In this document: piece by piece, positions 26,001 to 34,949 of the stretch
Layout: every line of letters begins with the position of its first letter
Position numbering within the stretch: the stretch's first letter is position 1
Notes under the pieces: generated by a model
Told to the model about the DNA's origin: nothing
Databases searched by the model: none
The model's input: only the letters and a program-made list of their open reading frames with translations
Made by a program: the position numbers and the translations under genes
DNA from: an uncultured Lachnospiraceae bacterium
GTDB taxonomy: Bacteria > Bacillota > Clostridia > Lachnospirales > Lachnospiraceae
Direction: 5' to 3'
NCBI GenBank assembly: GCA_910586205.1
Contig: CAJUGD010000009.1
Location: forward strand, 1-64,000
Length of the DNA stretch: 64,000 bases

Positions 26001-27314
26001 TCACTGATCGCAGCTCTGCGGGTACGATCCCAAAAGCATTATGAGCGCCATGTAGTGTCCAGCTCTTACCACCGGACAGTTTTCACCAAGGAGATGAAAA
26101 AGGACTATACCCTTTTGTGCCCTCAGATGTCTCCCATTCATTTTGAACTTTTGGAGCCTGCCCTCCGGGCTTTTGGTTATCGGATGGAAGTTCTTAAAAA
26201 TGACACCCGTTCAGCCATTGACACAGGTCTTCAATACGTCAACAACGATGCCTGCTATCCTTCCCTGATCGTAGTCGGCCAGGTCATGGAAGCGCTTCTC
26301 TCAGGCAAATATGACTTAAACCACACGGCAGTTTTGATGTCCCAGACCGGAGGCGGATGCCGTGCCTCTAACTACATAGGCTTTATCCGCCGGGCCTTAG
26401 AAAAGGCAGGAATTTCCCATGTACCGGTAATATCCGTCAATGCAGGCGGCATGGAGACCAATCCCGGCTTTACCATCACCCCTGCTCTGCTTACCAAAGC
26501 CATGCAGGCTATTGTATACGGCGATATCTTTATGCGTGTTTTATACAGAACACGTCCCTATGAAAAAGAGCCGGGATCTGCCAACAGACTTCATGAAAAA
26601 TGGAAAGCCCGCTGCATCCGCAGCCTTTCTTCCAGAGCCTCCAATATGATTCAGTTCGGCCGTAATATCCGGGGAATTATTCAGGACTTTGACAATCTTC
26701 CCAGACTGAACATAGAAAAGCCCAAGGTAGGGATCGTGGGAGAAATCCTGGTTAAATTCTCTCCTTTGGCCAACAATCATATTGTGGATCTTTTAGAGGC
26801 TGAGGGAGCTGAGGCAGTTATGCCGGATCTGATGGATTTTCTGCTGTACTGTTTTTACAACAGCAACTTTAAGGCAGAGCGCTTAGGCGGAAAACAGTCT
26901 TCGGCATGGCTGTGCAACTTAGGAATTTCCATGCTGGAGTTTCTTAGAAAGTCTGCCCGCCGGGAACTGACAAAAAGCCGCCACTTTACCGCGCCGGCCC
27001 GGATTCATGAGCTGGCAGGCATGGCACAGGATTTCGTGTCCCTTGGGAATCAGACCGGGGAAGGCTGGTTTCTCACCGGGGAAATGCTGGAGCTGATCCA
27101 CAGCGGCGTGAATAATATCGTATGCGCCCAGCCCTTTGGCTGTCTGCCCAACCATATTGTAGGAAAAGGAGTCATTAAGGAGCTGCGGCGCAAGTATCCC
27201 GGCGCCAATGTGATTGCCGTGGACTATGATCCGGGCGCCAGCGAGGTGAACCAGTTAAACCGGATTAAACTGATGTTGGCCACTGCTCAGAAGAATCTTT
27301 TGGAGTGTGTGTAA
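23073..27314 (+). CDS. Giant 2-hydroxyacyl-CoA dehydratase activase-type ATPase (BcrA/BadF domains plus DUF2229-like)
   Basis: About 1,413 residues. Two tandem ASKHA ATPase modules of the BcrAD/BadFG/HgdC type: LGIDIGSTTVKIAVI with IELGGEDAKIIYF and NGICAGGTGSFIDQMA, then LGIDAGSTTTKAALVGEDG with LDIGGQDMKCIKIK and EACSSGCGSFIETFAKSL. The Cys in each G-C-x-GTG/SGCG loop is the [4Fe-4S] ligand position of HgdC. The C-terminal half has the activase-associated DUF2229-type region (TRCKGCTNHC, ESECYPAKLVHGH, NNDACYPSLIVVGQVMEAL). HgdC relatives use ATP to fire one electron into radical dehydratases. No dehydratase subunit is adjacent. Start ATG 23073 fits the domain; AAGGAGG is 19 bases away, so the exact start is uncertain. 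Confidence 0.88.
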   Translation: MNVHSHHTLGIDIGSTTVKIAVIHDGQIVFSDYERHYANIQETLALLLSRAQNQLGEISVYPGITGSGGLTLSKHLQIPFTQEVVAVASALKAEAPQTDVAIELGGEDAKIIYFTGGIDQRMNGICAGGTGSFIDQMASLLQTDAAGLNQYAENYQMIYPIAARCGVFAKSDIQPLINEGATREDLAASIFQAVVNQTISGLACGKPIRGTVAFLGGPLHFLPQLRRAFTRTLNLDKDHIVAPEHSHLFAAIGAAGNAAKNAPVSLTHMISRLNFGIQMDAEINRMEPLFASQEEYDTFCKRHASHGVKTADLSSYEGNCYLGIDAGSTTTKAALVGEDGSLLYRFYANNNGSPLATAIRAVKEIKKLLPAKARIAWSCSTGYGEALLKSAFLLDEGEVETISHYYAAAFFEPEVDCILDIGGQDMKCIKIKDGTVDSVQLNEACSSGCGSFIETFAKSLNYSVEDFAREALFAENPTDLGTRCTVFMNSNVKQAQKEGASVADISAGLAYSVIKNALFKVIKITNASDLGKHVVVQGGTFYNDAVLQSFEKISGCQAVRPDIAGIMGAFGAALIARERHDHGKTTSMMPLEKIVSLQYETSMTRCKGCTNHCVLTVNRFEGGRQYVSGNRCERGLGKEKARKEIPNLFDYKYHRMFDYEALTPDIAKRGIIGIPRVLNMYENFPFWAVFFRELGFSVVLSPQSTKKIYELGIESIPSESECYPAKLVHGHISWLIKQGIREIFYPCIPYERNETPQAGNHFNCPMVTSYAENIKNNVEELSELNIHFMNPFFAFTNEEILTKQLIAEMEKEYHISPGEVRKAAHAGWQELLKSRRDMEKKGEETIAWLKKHGRNGIVLAGRPYHVDPEIHHGIPELITSYGFAVLTEDSVSHLADAERPLVVTDQWMYHTRLYRAASFVKQNDFLDLIQLNSFGCGLDAVTTDQVQEILTGSDKIYTVLKIDEVNNLGAARIRIRSLIAALRVRSQKHYERHVVSSSYHRTVFTKEMKKDYTLLCPQMSPIHFELLEPALRAFGYRMEVLKNDTRSAIDTGLQYVNNDACYPSLIVVGQVMEALLSGKYDLNHTAVLMSQTGGGCRASNYIGFIRRALEKAGISHVPVISVNAGGMETNPGFTITPALLTKAMQAIVYGDIFMRVLYRTRPYEKEPGSANRLHEKWKARCIRSLSSRASNMIQFGRNIRGIIQDFDNLPRLNIEKPKVGIVGEILVKFSPLANNHIVDLLEAEGAEAVMPDLMDFLLYCFYNSNFKAERLGGKQSSAWLCNLGISMLEFLRKSARRELTKSRHFTAPARIHELAGMAQDFVSLGNQTGEGWFLTGEMLELIHSGVNNIVCAQPFGCLPNHIVGKGVIKELRRKYPGANVIAVDYDPGASEVNQLNRIKLMLATAQKNLLECV

Positions 27315-27321
27315 AAATATA

Positions 27322-27400
27322 GGAAGATACAATCCCGCAAAATTCAGGTCTTTTGTACCTTGGATTTCTTTGGGACTGTATCTTCCTTAGATTATGGTTT
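27322..27400 (+). terminator. Terminator of the activase gene
   Basis: Long stem: GGAAGATACAATCCC (27322-27336) pairs with GGGACTGTATCTTCC (27372-27386), 14 of 15 bases matching, followed by a T-rich stretch (TTAGATTATGGTTTTTC). The next gene converges from the right. Confidence 0.6.
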
Positions 27401-27454
27401 TTCTTCTTTTGCAGCTTTTTGCCATGCCCTGTGTTTTTTTAATCCCCCGGTATT

Positions 27455-28528
27455 TTATGGATTATACTGCCTCACCTCCACAACCATGCCTCCCTGCACA
27501 AGGATCACCACACCGGTAGGAGACGCATACATATCAGGATCATCCAGGTACTCTGCCCTCCGTTCCTCATAGATCCTTCTCAGCTCGGCATCCTTTCCCT
27601 CAATGCCCCTGTTTTCATTCACATACCACCAGTTGCAGTGACTGGAAACCGGAAGGCTGAAAGCAAACCCTTTCAGGTTGTTGCCCCAATGATCATCCTC
27701 CGCAATCGCGGTCAATATCCCGTCACTCATCTGAAAATGCAGAATCATAAAATCATGTGCATGATATTCCCCATCCTGTATTCCGTTCTGAAAAGCCGCA
27801 AGCAAAGCCACATTGGCTGTCTCAAACTGGTTAAATACCCTTTCGCTGAAATCATTAGGGGCAATGGTGCCCTGATACCAGGACTTTGAATGAAAATACC
27901 GGCTTAAATCTTCTGACTGAAACAAACGCCCGTGCCTTGCATAGATTTCATTTTTTGCTATCCGCAGGGCAGTTTCATCTAAGCCTTGTATATCCTTGTA
28001 TGTAATATACCGAACATTGCTTTCCGGTAAAATAAATTCCGGTTCCTGAATCATTGCCGGCTCATAGGCTCCCATTCCTTCTGATTCCAAAAACCCAGGA
28101 TCTAAGCCGGCCTGTGCAGACTCTGACTCCCCAAAACCAGCCGTCTCTGCAGGCATTGCCGCTTCATCTTTTCCTTCCTGTCCCGAATTTGCCGGGGCAG
28201 ATGTTCCATATGTTTCTCTATATTTTGCATTGTCATCCTTACTCCCTCTTTGATCTGAAACCATCAAAGAGTCTTCATAGTCTGGTCTTTCTCCAGATTT
28301 GCCCTGATCTCTCAGGATTCCAGCCAGCCATACCGCACCAAAGCTTATCACTGCTGTAGCCCCTGCAGCCGCTAAGCATATTCCCACCTTCCAGGCTATG
28401 CCTTTGCCCTTTTGCTCTCCCATGTCAGAGCTGATTTCTGATTTTGGCCCAGCAGTGATCCTCTGCCCGCAGTTTGGGCAAAAAGAACTGCCATCCTTCA
28501 CCTTTTTTCCACATCTTGAACAAAACAT
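27455..28528 (-). CDS. Zinc-ribbon, single-TM protein with YARHG domain
   Basis: 357 residues, GGGAAAGGAAGC before the ATG. N-terminal zinc ribbon with two CxxC pairs (MFCSRCGKK, SFCPNCGQR), a TM helix at about 47-70 (WKVGICLAAAGATAVISF), a low-complexity linker, then an extracellular YARHG domain (NEIYARHGRLFQSEDLSRYF, SKSWYQGTI) and a C-terminal domain of about 130 residues. YARHG proteins are Firmicute cell-envelope proteins thought to act extracellularly. The zinc ribbon followed by one TM resembles TcaA/YvbJ-like envelope proteins. It pairs with a second zinc-ribbon gene upstream. Confidence 0.8.
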   Translation of the reverse strand: MFCSRCGKKVKDGSSFCPNCGQRITAGPKSEISSDMGEQKGKGIAWKVGICLAAAGATAVISFGAVWLAGILRDQGKSGERPDYEDSLMVSDQRGSKDDNAKYRETYGTSAPANSGQEGKDEAAMPAETAGFGESESAQAGLDPGFLESEGMGAYEPAMIQEPEFILPESNVRYITYKDIQGLDETALRIAKNEIYARHGRLFQSEDLSRYFHSKSWYQGTIAPNDFSERVFNQFETANVALLAAFQNGIQDGEYHAHDFMILHFQMSDGILTAIAEDDHWGNNLKGFAFSLPVSSHCNWWYVNENRGIEGKDAELRRIYEERRAEYLDDPDMYASPTGVVILVQGGMVVEVRQYNP

Positions 28529-28640
28529 AAGCTTGCTTCCTTTCCCTTTATTGCTGCGGACAAAGAGCCAAGAGCCGTGCCCGCAAAGTATTTGATAAAT
28601 ACGATCCGGTTTGCTGTGCGCTGACAGAGCACGACAGCAT

Positions 28641-30702
28641 TCAACTCTTTCCTCCTCTTTCTAAAGCCTGATACAGCTCTATTATGGAAGCCTTGTTTTT
28701 CTTCTCGTGTGAAATATATAAATTCTTAAAATCAAAAGTAAAAGAGGACGGGTCAAAACCAAAGGACTGGATATATTGAAGCATCTCCTGCTCAGAAGCA
28801 GAGCTGCCGTTAATTTCAAAAGTTCCGTTTAAAAACCTGCCATTGCTGTCATATACTCTGTCCCACAATACCTTTCCCACAGTCTCAAAAGAATCCGTAA
28901 GTTTTATGATCTCATAGCTGCCATAAGCAATATCCTGCATGGATTGGGGATCTATATAGCTTCCCTGATCTCCTCCCACACAAATCAAACCGCTTTTCGC
29001 AAGACATTGATAACTCATGATGGGAATCTGCATGGTTTTTTCAATCCTGCGGCCGTTCTGATAGCTTAGAAGATATACCGTGCTGTCTGCCGGAGCACTA
29101 GAAGCCGCCTGGATATTATCAATCAAAATACACTCTGGAATATTATCATCATTTAGATAGATCAAGCTCCCATCGATTAACATTCCGGACATATTGTCCT
29201 TCAATTCATTCAAAAACCGTTCATACTCAACCAGCCCGTCTACAATCTCTCTGTCAATCACCTTTTTGGAGGAAGAATCATAACAGTAATTCTTTAAAAG
29301 CCAAATTGCCTTTTCCTTTTGGTTTGTAAATTGTTCTCCTGTTTCCAGATTATAATTTTTCTCTGCCAGGAAAATAGCCTTTTCTGATTCACTTTCAAAT
29401 GGAGCCAAGGTGCTGCAGTTATAATTATCTTTGATCGCCAGATAAGTTTCAACAGATCCTGCGTATTCTGACAGGTCTGCAGGCTCATTCAAGTCTATAT
29501 CCCACTGGAACCATTTTAAATACCACTGCTTTTTCTCAAGCTCATCCTTTATATATTCTCCTGACAGCAGATTATAATCATGTTCCTGCATAAAATACAT
29601 ACAGTATAACACAAAGTCTTCATAATCTATCCACTCGTCGTCTCTGTAAACGGACAGAACATGCCAAGGAAGCAAAACGCTGTCCTTCTGAAATTTATCC
29701 GGGTACAAATCCGGCTCAAACTTATCCAGATCAATCTCTTTCCCATGTATAGCGTCATATCCCCATGTTCCTGCAAAGGCTATGTACTGTTCCTGGGTCA
29801 TGGGAAGGCTTGTCACCTGTATATAACAAACATGATCCGTATAAGATTTATCCCTTGGAAACCTCTGCTCTAGTTCTTCATCAAAGGTAGGATAAGATAC
29901 CTGGACAAATTTATACATCTTATAATCCATGCTGTCTATCTGCTTTAGCAATACTCTTTTATCAAGCTGGCCGTCTTCCTCTGCCTCTGCCGCATAATTC
30001 CTTACCAGGCTGTTGTCTTCGCCAAACAGCTCCAAATCGTCTATGGTATCTAATTTATCAAAAATAAGGTCTGTGCCTTTATCTGAGCATTCAACCAAAT
30101 ACGTGTTTCCGGAAAGAGAGGCTCCTTTTGTTTTTAATGGCTTGCTTTTCTTTACCAAGTTCCTTTCCAGATATTTCTTAAGATTCTTCTGCCCTTCTTT
30201 AAAATCATCATTACTGTCAAAGGCAATAATATAATAAAAAGAATTGGTCTTCCATGCCAGTCCGGAAGGTGTAGCACCTATATCGTCATCATATTCTCCA
30301 TAGCTGTAGATACAATCATAGCCCATAAAGGAATCTGTAGAAGAAGTATAAATATAGCTCGTATTCTCCTGATAAAGCGCATCCTCATCATCTAACATCT
30401 CCATAAAATCATCCGGAGATATTCCGGCAAGCTGATCAGCGGATGCCACAAACAGCTTTTCCGGCAGGGTTTTCCCTATTCTTTTGCCCCCCCCCAAACA
30501 ATTTTACAGTGCCAATCACAACCACCGCAACCGCAAATAATCCCAGAAAACCATAGATCAGATTTCTGGAGACTGCCCTGGCAGGTGTCCCGGTCCGCTT
30601 CCTCCCTTTAAATCCCGCTCCTGCCGCTTCTACCCTCTGCCCGCATACCGGACAGAACTTGCTCGTTTTCTCAATCTCGTTTCCGCAATTTTCACAGAAC
30701 AT
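28641..30702 (-). CDS. Zinc-ribbon, single-TM envelope protein, frameshifted in a G9 run
   Basis: Starts at ATG 30702 (GGAGGAAAATC upstream): zinc ribbon MFCENCGNEIEK and KFCPVCGQR, then a TM helix (NLIYGFLGLFAVAVVVIG). The reading frame breaks at a run of nine G (30487-30495): the first frame ends after about 88 residues, and the rest (ADQLAGISPDDFMEML onward, about 600 residues, extracellular) continues in another frame. Eight or eleven G would join them. The extracellular part is acidic, rich in Tyr and Asp, with no motif I recognise. Either an assembly error or a slipped-strand on/off switch. Function unknown. Confidence 0.75.
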
Positions 30703-30855
30703 GATTTTCCTCCTTGTTGTTTTGTTATAAATTAACTCCCTTCCGTAAAAATCTTCAGGAAGCAATTTTCTAATCCTTATTTTATCATACTTGATATTTC
30801 CTTACAAGCATCAAAGCCTCGTACCAAAATTAAAACAGGGCCTCCACGCACAGCC

Positions 30856-30889
30856 AAAAAGCCGGCATAGTCAAAACTATGCCGGCTTT
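30856..30889 (-). terminator. Terminator of the opp operon
   Basis: Perfect 13-bp stem AAAGCCGGCATAG with its complement (30858-30870 / 30877-30889, 6-base loop), followed on the minus strand by five T. It lies just after oppF. Confidence 0.85.
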
Positions 30890-30907
30890 CTATATCCGCA
30901 ATTCCTT

Positions 30908-31861
30908 CTACACACAACTGCATGCCACAAAGTGATTCGGCTCCACCTCTCGAAGCCCCGGATTCCCATTCCGGCACTTATCCTGTGTACAGTCACACCG
31001 CTTCCAGAAGCGGCACTCGTCCGGCAGATTCACCGGAGAAGTGATCTCGCCCCGGATCAACTGTCTCTTTGGCTTCTCCTTGCCGACGATAGGCAGCGGG
31101 ATCGCAGAAAGCAGGGCCTTCGTGTAAGGATGAAGCGGATTCTGGAACAAAAGGTCTGACGGCGCTTTCTCTACCATCTGCCCCAAGTACATTACCGCAA
31201 TATCATCAGAAAAATACTTTACTACGGAAAGATCATGGGTAATGAAAATGTAGGTCAGCCCCAAATCAGCCTGCAGCTTCTTAAGCAGATTCAGAATCTG
31301 AGCCTGAATAGACACATCCAATGCAGAAACCGGCTCGTCACAGACAATCAGCTTCGGGTTCACTGCCAGGGCACGGGCAATGCCGATTCTCTGACGCCTT
31401 CCTCCGTCCAGCTCGTGAGGGTACACATTCATGTACCGGTCTGCCAGGCCTACGGTGCGCATCAGCTCCAATGTGCGATCTTCAATATCACTCTTGGATT
31501 TCAAAAGCTTATGCTCTGTGATGGGCTCACTGATGAGCTGCATCACCGTTTGTCTCGGATCCAGGGAAGAAAAAGGATCCTGGAACACCATCTGCATCTC
31601 CTGGCGCAGAGGGCGCATCTGCTTGCGGGTATAACCGGTAATATCCTGGCCGTCAAATAAAATCTTTCCCCCGGTAGGCTCTAAAAGCTTTAAAATGGTT
31701 CTTCCGGTGGTGGACTTGCCGCAGCCGGACTCTCCTACAATCCCCAGGGTACGCCCCTGCTCAATGGTAAAGCTTACGCCGTCCACGGCATGAAGCTGGC
31801 CGCCCGGGGTATTAAAAAATTTGGTAAGGTTCTGCACCTCAAGAATCGTTTTACCTGCCAT
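30908..31861 (-). CDS. oppF: Oligopeptide ABC transporter ATP-binding protein (OppF/DppF)
   Basis: 317 residues. Walker A GESGCGKST, Q-loop MVFQDPFSSLDPR, signature HELDGGRRQRIGIARAL (a variant of LSGGQ with D and RR, seen in many clostridial OppF), Walker B LIVCDEPVSALD, H-loop THDLSVV. The C-terminal oligopeptide-transporter tail has four Cys (CRFWKRCDCTQDKC, then C near the end) which in relatives can hold an Fe-S cluster. With OppD it powers peptide import. It overlaps oppD by 11 bp and is last in the operon. Confidence 0.95.
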   Translation of the reverse strand: MAGKTILEVQNLTKFFNTPGGQLHAVDGVSFTIEQGRTLGIVGESGCGKSTTGRTILKLLEPTGGKILFDGQDITGYTRKQMRPLRQEMQMVFQDPFSSLDPRQTVMQLISEPITEHKLLKSKSDIEDRTLELMRTVGLADRYMNVYPHELDGGRRQRIGIARALAVNPKLIVCDEPVSALDVSIQAQILNLLKKLQADLGLTYIFITHDLSVVKYFSDDIAVMYLGQMVEKAPSDLLFQNPLHPYTKALLSAIPLPIVGKEKPKRQLIRGEITSPVNLPDECRFWKRCDCTQDKCRNGNPGLREVEPNHFVACSCV

Positions 31862-32861
31862 CTTTATTCCCCCTTAAGCTAAATTCCGGATTGCTGTAGG
31901 CGCTGCATGCTACAAAATGTGTGGGACTGCCATCTACCGCCGTCAATGGGGGAACCTCTTTGCTGCACGCATCTGCCGCATACGGGCATCTGGGCGCAAA
32001 GGCGCAGCCCGGCGGCAGATCGGAAGGATCCGGCATCAGTCCCTTGATGGGCACCAGCTCCTCCCCCCGCTCCTTTAAGTTGGGCAGAGAGTCAAACAGA
32101 CCTTCTGTGTAGGGATGGCGCATGTGGTTAAACACATCATCCACTGTCCCCTTCTCCACAATCCTTCCTGCATACATTACAGCCACATCCTCACACACCT
32201 CGGCAACCACACCTAAATCATGGGTGATCAGAAGCATGGACATCTCCTTATCCCGGATAAGCTGCTTCATCAACTCTAAAACCTGAGCCTGAATCGTCAC
32301 ATCCAGCGCCGTGGTAGGCTCATCTGCAATCAGAAGCTGAGGGCTGCAGGCCAGGGCAATGGCAATCACCACCCGCTGCTTCATGCCGCCGGAAAACTGA
32401 TGAGGATAGTCGTAGGCGCGGCTCTCCGCAATGCCTACCATTTTCAGCATTTCCTTGGCCTTCTCAAAGGCATCCTTTTTGGAAAGGTTCTGGTGAATGG
32501 CAATACTCTCCCCGATCTGGTCGCCAACCGTCATAACCGGGTTTAAAGCAGTCATGGGATCCTGGAAAATCATGGCCACGTCATTGCCCCGCATCTTCTC
32601 TAAATCTGACGGCGACATTTTAAGCACATCTTTTCCTTCCAGATAAATCTCCCCGCTTTTGATCACGCCCGGCGGGTTGGGCACCAGGTTTAAGATGGAC
32701 AGAGCCGTGGTGGTCTTGCCTGCGCCGGTCTCCCCCACCAGCCCTAAGGTTCTCTTTTTGCCAATCGCAATGTCAATGCCATTGACTGCATGGACGTCAG
32801 CATCCTCCGTCACATAATGAACCACAAGATTTTTTATGTCAAGAACTAATTCTTCAGCCAT
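31851..32861 (-). CDS. oppD: Oligopeptide ABC transporter ATP-binding protein (OppD/DppD)
   Basis: 336 residues. Walker A GETGAGKTT, Q-loop IFQDPMTALNPVMTVGDQI, signature FSGGMKQRVVIAIAL, Walker B LLIADEPTTALD, H-loop THDLGVV. The C-terminal OppD tail has CAFAPRCPYAADAC and a later Cys, matching the conserved Cys cluster of the family. Partner of OppF in the cytoplasmic ATPase dimer. It begins 15 bases after oppC. Confidence 0.96.
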   Translation of the reverse strand: MAEELVLDIKNLVVHYVTEDADVHAVNGIDIAIGKKRTLGLVGETGAGKTTTALSILNLVPNPPGVIKSGEIYLEGKDVLKMSPSDLEKMRGNDVAMIFQDPMTALNPVMTVGDQIGESIAIHQNLSKKDAFEKAKEMLKMVGIAESRAYDYPHQFSGGMKQRVVIAIALACSPQLLIADEPTTALDVTIQAQVLELMKQLIRDKEMSMLLITHDLGVVAEVCEDVAVMYAGRIVEKGTVDDVFNHMRHPYTEGLFDSLPNLKERGEELVPIKGLMPDPSDLPPGCAFAPRCPYAADACSKEVPPLTAVDGSPTHFVACSAYSNPEFSLRGNKDGR

Positions 32862-32876
32862 ACTATGTACCTCCTC

Positions 32877-33761
32877 CTATTTTTTCAGCTTCGGATCCAG
32901 CGCATCCCGCAGGCCGTCTCCCAAAAGGTTCAGCGCCAGCACTGTAAACATGATGGCCAGACCTGGGATAATACACATATAGCTGGCATCACGGATGTGT
33001 CCGCGTCCTGCAGAGAGCAGCGCACCCCACTCCGGAGCCGGAGCCGGAACACCGATTCCCAGAAAGCTTAAGGAGGATGCGGAAATAATCGTGGTTCCGA
33101 TCAGCAGCGTAATCTGCACAATAATCGGAGACAAGCAGTTGGGAAGAATGTGCTTTACAATAATCTTCCAAGTGGGAAGTCCCATGGCATAGGAGGATTC
33201 CACATACTCCTGGTCACGGATTGTCATAACAGACGCACGCACAATACGGGCAAAGCTGCTGGCACAGGAAAATGCCAGGGCAATCATCAAATTCACTGTA
33301 CTTGGCCCTAACAGGGATACGATTACCACTGCCGTCATAATGTTGGGGATGGAGTAGAAAATGTCAATGCCCCGCATGATGATGGAATCCGTAACCCCTC
33401 CGTGGAATCCTGCCTGAGAACCTAAAATGGTTCCCACAATAAGTCCCAGCACCACAGAACCCACCCCGATAATCAGGGAGTAACGGGCGCCGTAGACCAC
33501 ACGGGCAAACAGATCCCTTCCATATTCATCGGTGCCGAACCAGTGAGCCGCACAGGGTCCCATCAGCCGATCCTGCATGTTCTGCCCGATAACATCCACC
33601 TCATAGTTAAAGATCACCGGACTCAGCGCCGCAGCCAAAACAAGCAGCACCAAAAAGCCCAGCCCCAGCATTGCTCCCCGGTTCTTCACCAGACGCCGCC
33701 AGGTTTCCTGAAACAAAGTACGTTTTTTATACTGATTTTTAATTTCGCTTGCCTGCCCCAT
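32877..33761 (-). CDS. oppC: Oligopeptide ABC transporter permease (OppC/DppC)
   Basis: 294 residues from ATG 33761 with AAGGGGTGATAGG upstream. N-terminal OppC_N segment (LFQETWRRLVKNRGAMLGLGF) with the first TM, then five more TM segments and the EAA-type loop YVESSYAMGLPTWKIIVKHI that contacts the ATPases. Forms the membrane channel with OppB, whose stop is four bases upstream. Confidence 0.95.
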   Translation of the reverse strand: MGQASEIKNQYKKRTLFQETWRRLVKNRGAMLGLGFLVLLVLAAALSPVIFNYEVDVIGQNMQDRLMGPCAAHWFGTDEYGRDLFARVVYGARYSLIIGVGSVVLGLIVGTILGSQAGFHGGVTDSIIMRGIDIFYSIPNIMTAVVIVSLLGPSTVNLMIALAFSCASSFARIVRASVMTIRDQEYVESSYAMGLPTWKIIVKHILPNCLSPIIVQITLLIGTTIISASSLSFLGIGVPAPAPEWGALLSAGRGHIRDASYMCIIPGLAIMFTVLALNLLGDGLRDALDPKLKK

Positions 33762-33765
33762 CCTA

Positions 33766-34701
33766 TCACCCCTTCTTGCTGTATTGCGCCTTGATTCTCG
33801 GATCAAAGAACGCATAAATCAGATCCACCACCAGATTGATGACACACATCAGAATCGAACACATGATGATCGCCCCGGTAACCATGGGAACATCCCTCTT
33901 GGAAATGGAATCGTACACCAAACGCCCGATGCCTGGCCAGGAAAAAACAGTTTCTGCCAGCACAGACCCGGTAATCACCAGGGACATCTGCAGCCCGATA
34001 GCCGTAATAATGGGAATCAATGCATTTTTCAGGCCATGAACCGTGATCACCTGCTTCTCGGAACAGCCCTTTGCCCGGGCAGTGGTCATGTAGTCCTGAC
34101 GCAGCACATCCAGCATGGAGGAACGGGTCGTCCTGGTAATCAGCGCCGCTAATCCAAATCCCACTGTCACTGCCGGCAGAACCAGGCTGTCTAACCCTCC
34201 TTTTCCTCCTGTGGGGAACAACCCCAGCTTTAGGGAAAAGAGGATTATCAGCATCAGCCCCAACCAGAAGTTAGGCATGGAGGTGCCGAACAAGGCAAAA
34301 ATCATCCCCGCCGTATCTTTCCAGGTGTTCTGATGGATGGCCGTATAAATTCCCAGAGGAAGGGACACTGCCACCGCAATAAGTACTGCCGCTCCGCCTA
34401 ACATCAGGGTGTTGGGAAGCCGCTCCATAAAGGTCTTAAACACATCCCTCTTGGTCACATAAGACTGTCCCATATCCCCGGTAATCATCCCCTTCATGTA
34501 GTTTCCATAGCGGACGATAAACGGATCGTTAAGCCCCAATTCTTCCCGAATCTGCTCAATCTGCTCTGGCTTGGCATTGTCACCGGCAAGCATCAGCGCT
34601 GGGTCTCCGCCTGTCAGGCTCATGGCCCAGAAAATCAAAAATGAGGTCACAAGGATAACGGGAATCAGCATTACCAGACGTTTCAATATATATCTCAGCA
34701 T
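33766..34701 (-). CDS. oppB: Oligopeptide ABC transporter permease (OppB/DppB)
   Basis: 311 residues; AAAGGAGTGACAGGCAA precedes the ATG. Typical start MLRYILKRLVMLIPVILV, TM1, periplasmic-side loop with GDMGQSYVTKRDVF, five further TM segments and the EAA loop YMTTARAKGCSEKQVI-HGLKNALIP. Channel partner of OppC. It is separated from oppA by 248 bases holding stem-loops that could set different expression levels. Confidence 0.96.
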   Translation of the reverse strand: MLRYILKRLVMLIPVILVTSFLIFWAMSLTGGDPALMLAGDNAKPEQIEQIREELGLNDPFIVRYGNYMKGMITGDMGQSYVTKRDVFKTFMERLPNTLMLGGAAVLIAVAVSLPLGIYTAIHQNTWKDTAGMIFALFGTSMPNFWLGLMLIILFSLKLGLFPTGGKGGLDSLVLPAVTVGFGLAALITRTTRSSMLDVLRQDYMTTARAKGCSEKQVITVHGLKNALIPIITAIGLQMSLVITGSVLAETVFSWPGIGRLVYDSISKRDVPMVTGAIIMCSILMCVINLVVDLIYAFFDPRIKAQYSKKG

Positions 34702-34726
34702 TTGCCTGTCACTCCTTTTCTATTTT

Positions 34727-34811
34727 GAACACTTCCAGAATCTCTCTTTTCCATCCATGGGTCTTGCCCCTGCCTGATGTATTGATTCAGAAAAAGATTC
34801 TGAAAGTGTTC
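34727..34811 (-). repeat. Inverted repeat between oppA and oppB
   Basis: Arms of 17 bases at 34727-34743 and 34795-34811 match at 16 positions (core AACACTT and AGAATCT). It would fold in the intercistronic RNA with a 51-base loop. No U tract follows, so stabilisation or processing is likelier than termination. Confidence 0.45.
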
Positions 34812-34924
34812 CTTGTCAGAACATTCCTGCAATCAGCCTGTTAAATATGCGTTCATACAGTCACTGAGGTAAACACCAAAAACTGTTTGAACTGCATCAG
34901 AAAGCCCTCTTTCATTTATAGTGG

Positions 34925-34942
34925 TGCCGCGAAAACGCGGCA
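34925..34942 (-). other. GC-rich stem-loop just after oppA
   Basis: TGCCGCG-aaaa-CGCGGCA: a perfect 7-bp stem with a four-base loop, eight bases past the oppA stop. No T run follows. Such a hairpin at the 3' end of a binding-protein gene commonly protects its mRNA and lets it be made in excess over the permease genes. Confidence 0.6.
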
Positions 34943-34949
34943 TGAGGGG

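Noticed and set aside
26900..27160. Minus-strand open frames inside the activase gene, and many other long antisense frames in the GC-richer genes
   Set aside because: They mirror the codon pattern of the true genes, lack ribosome sites and family motifs.
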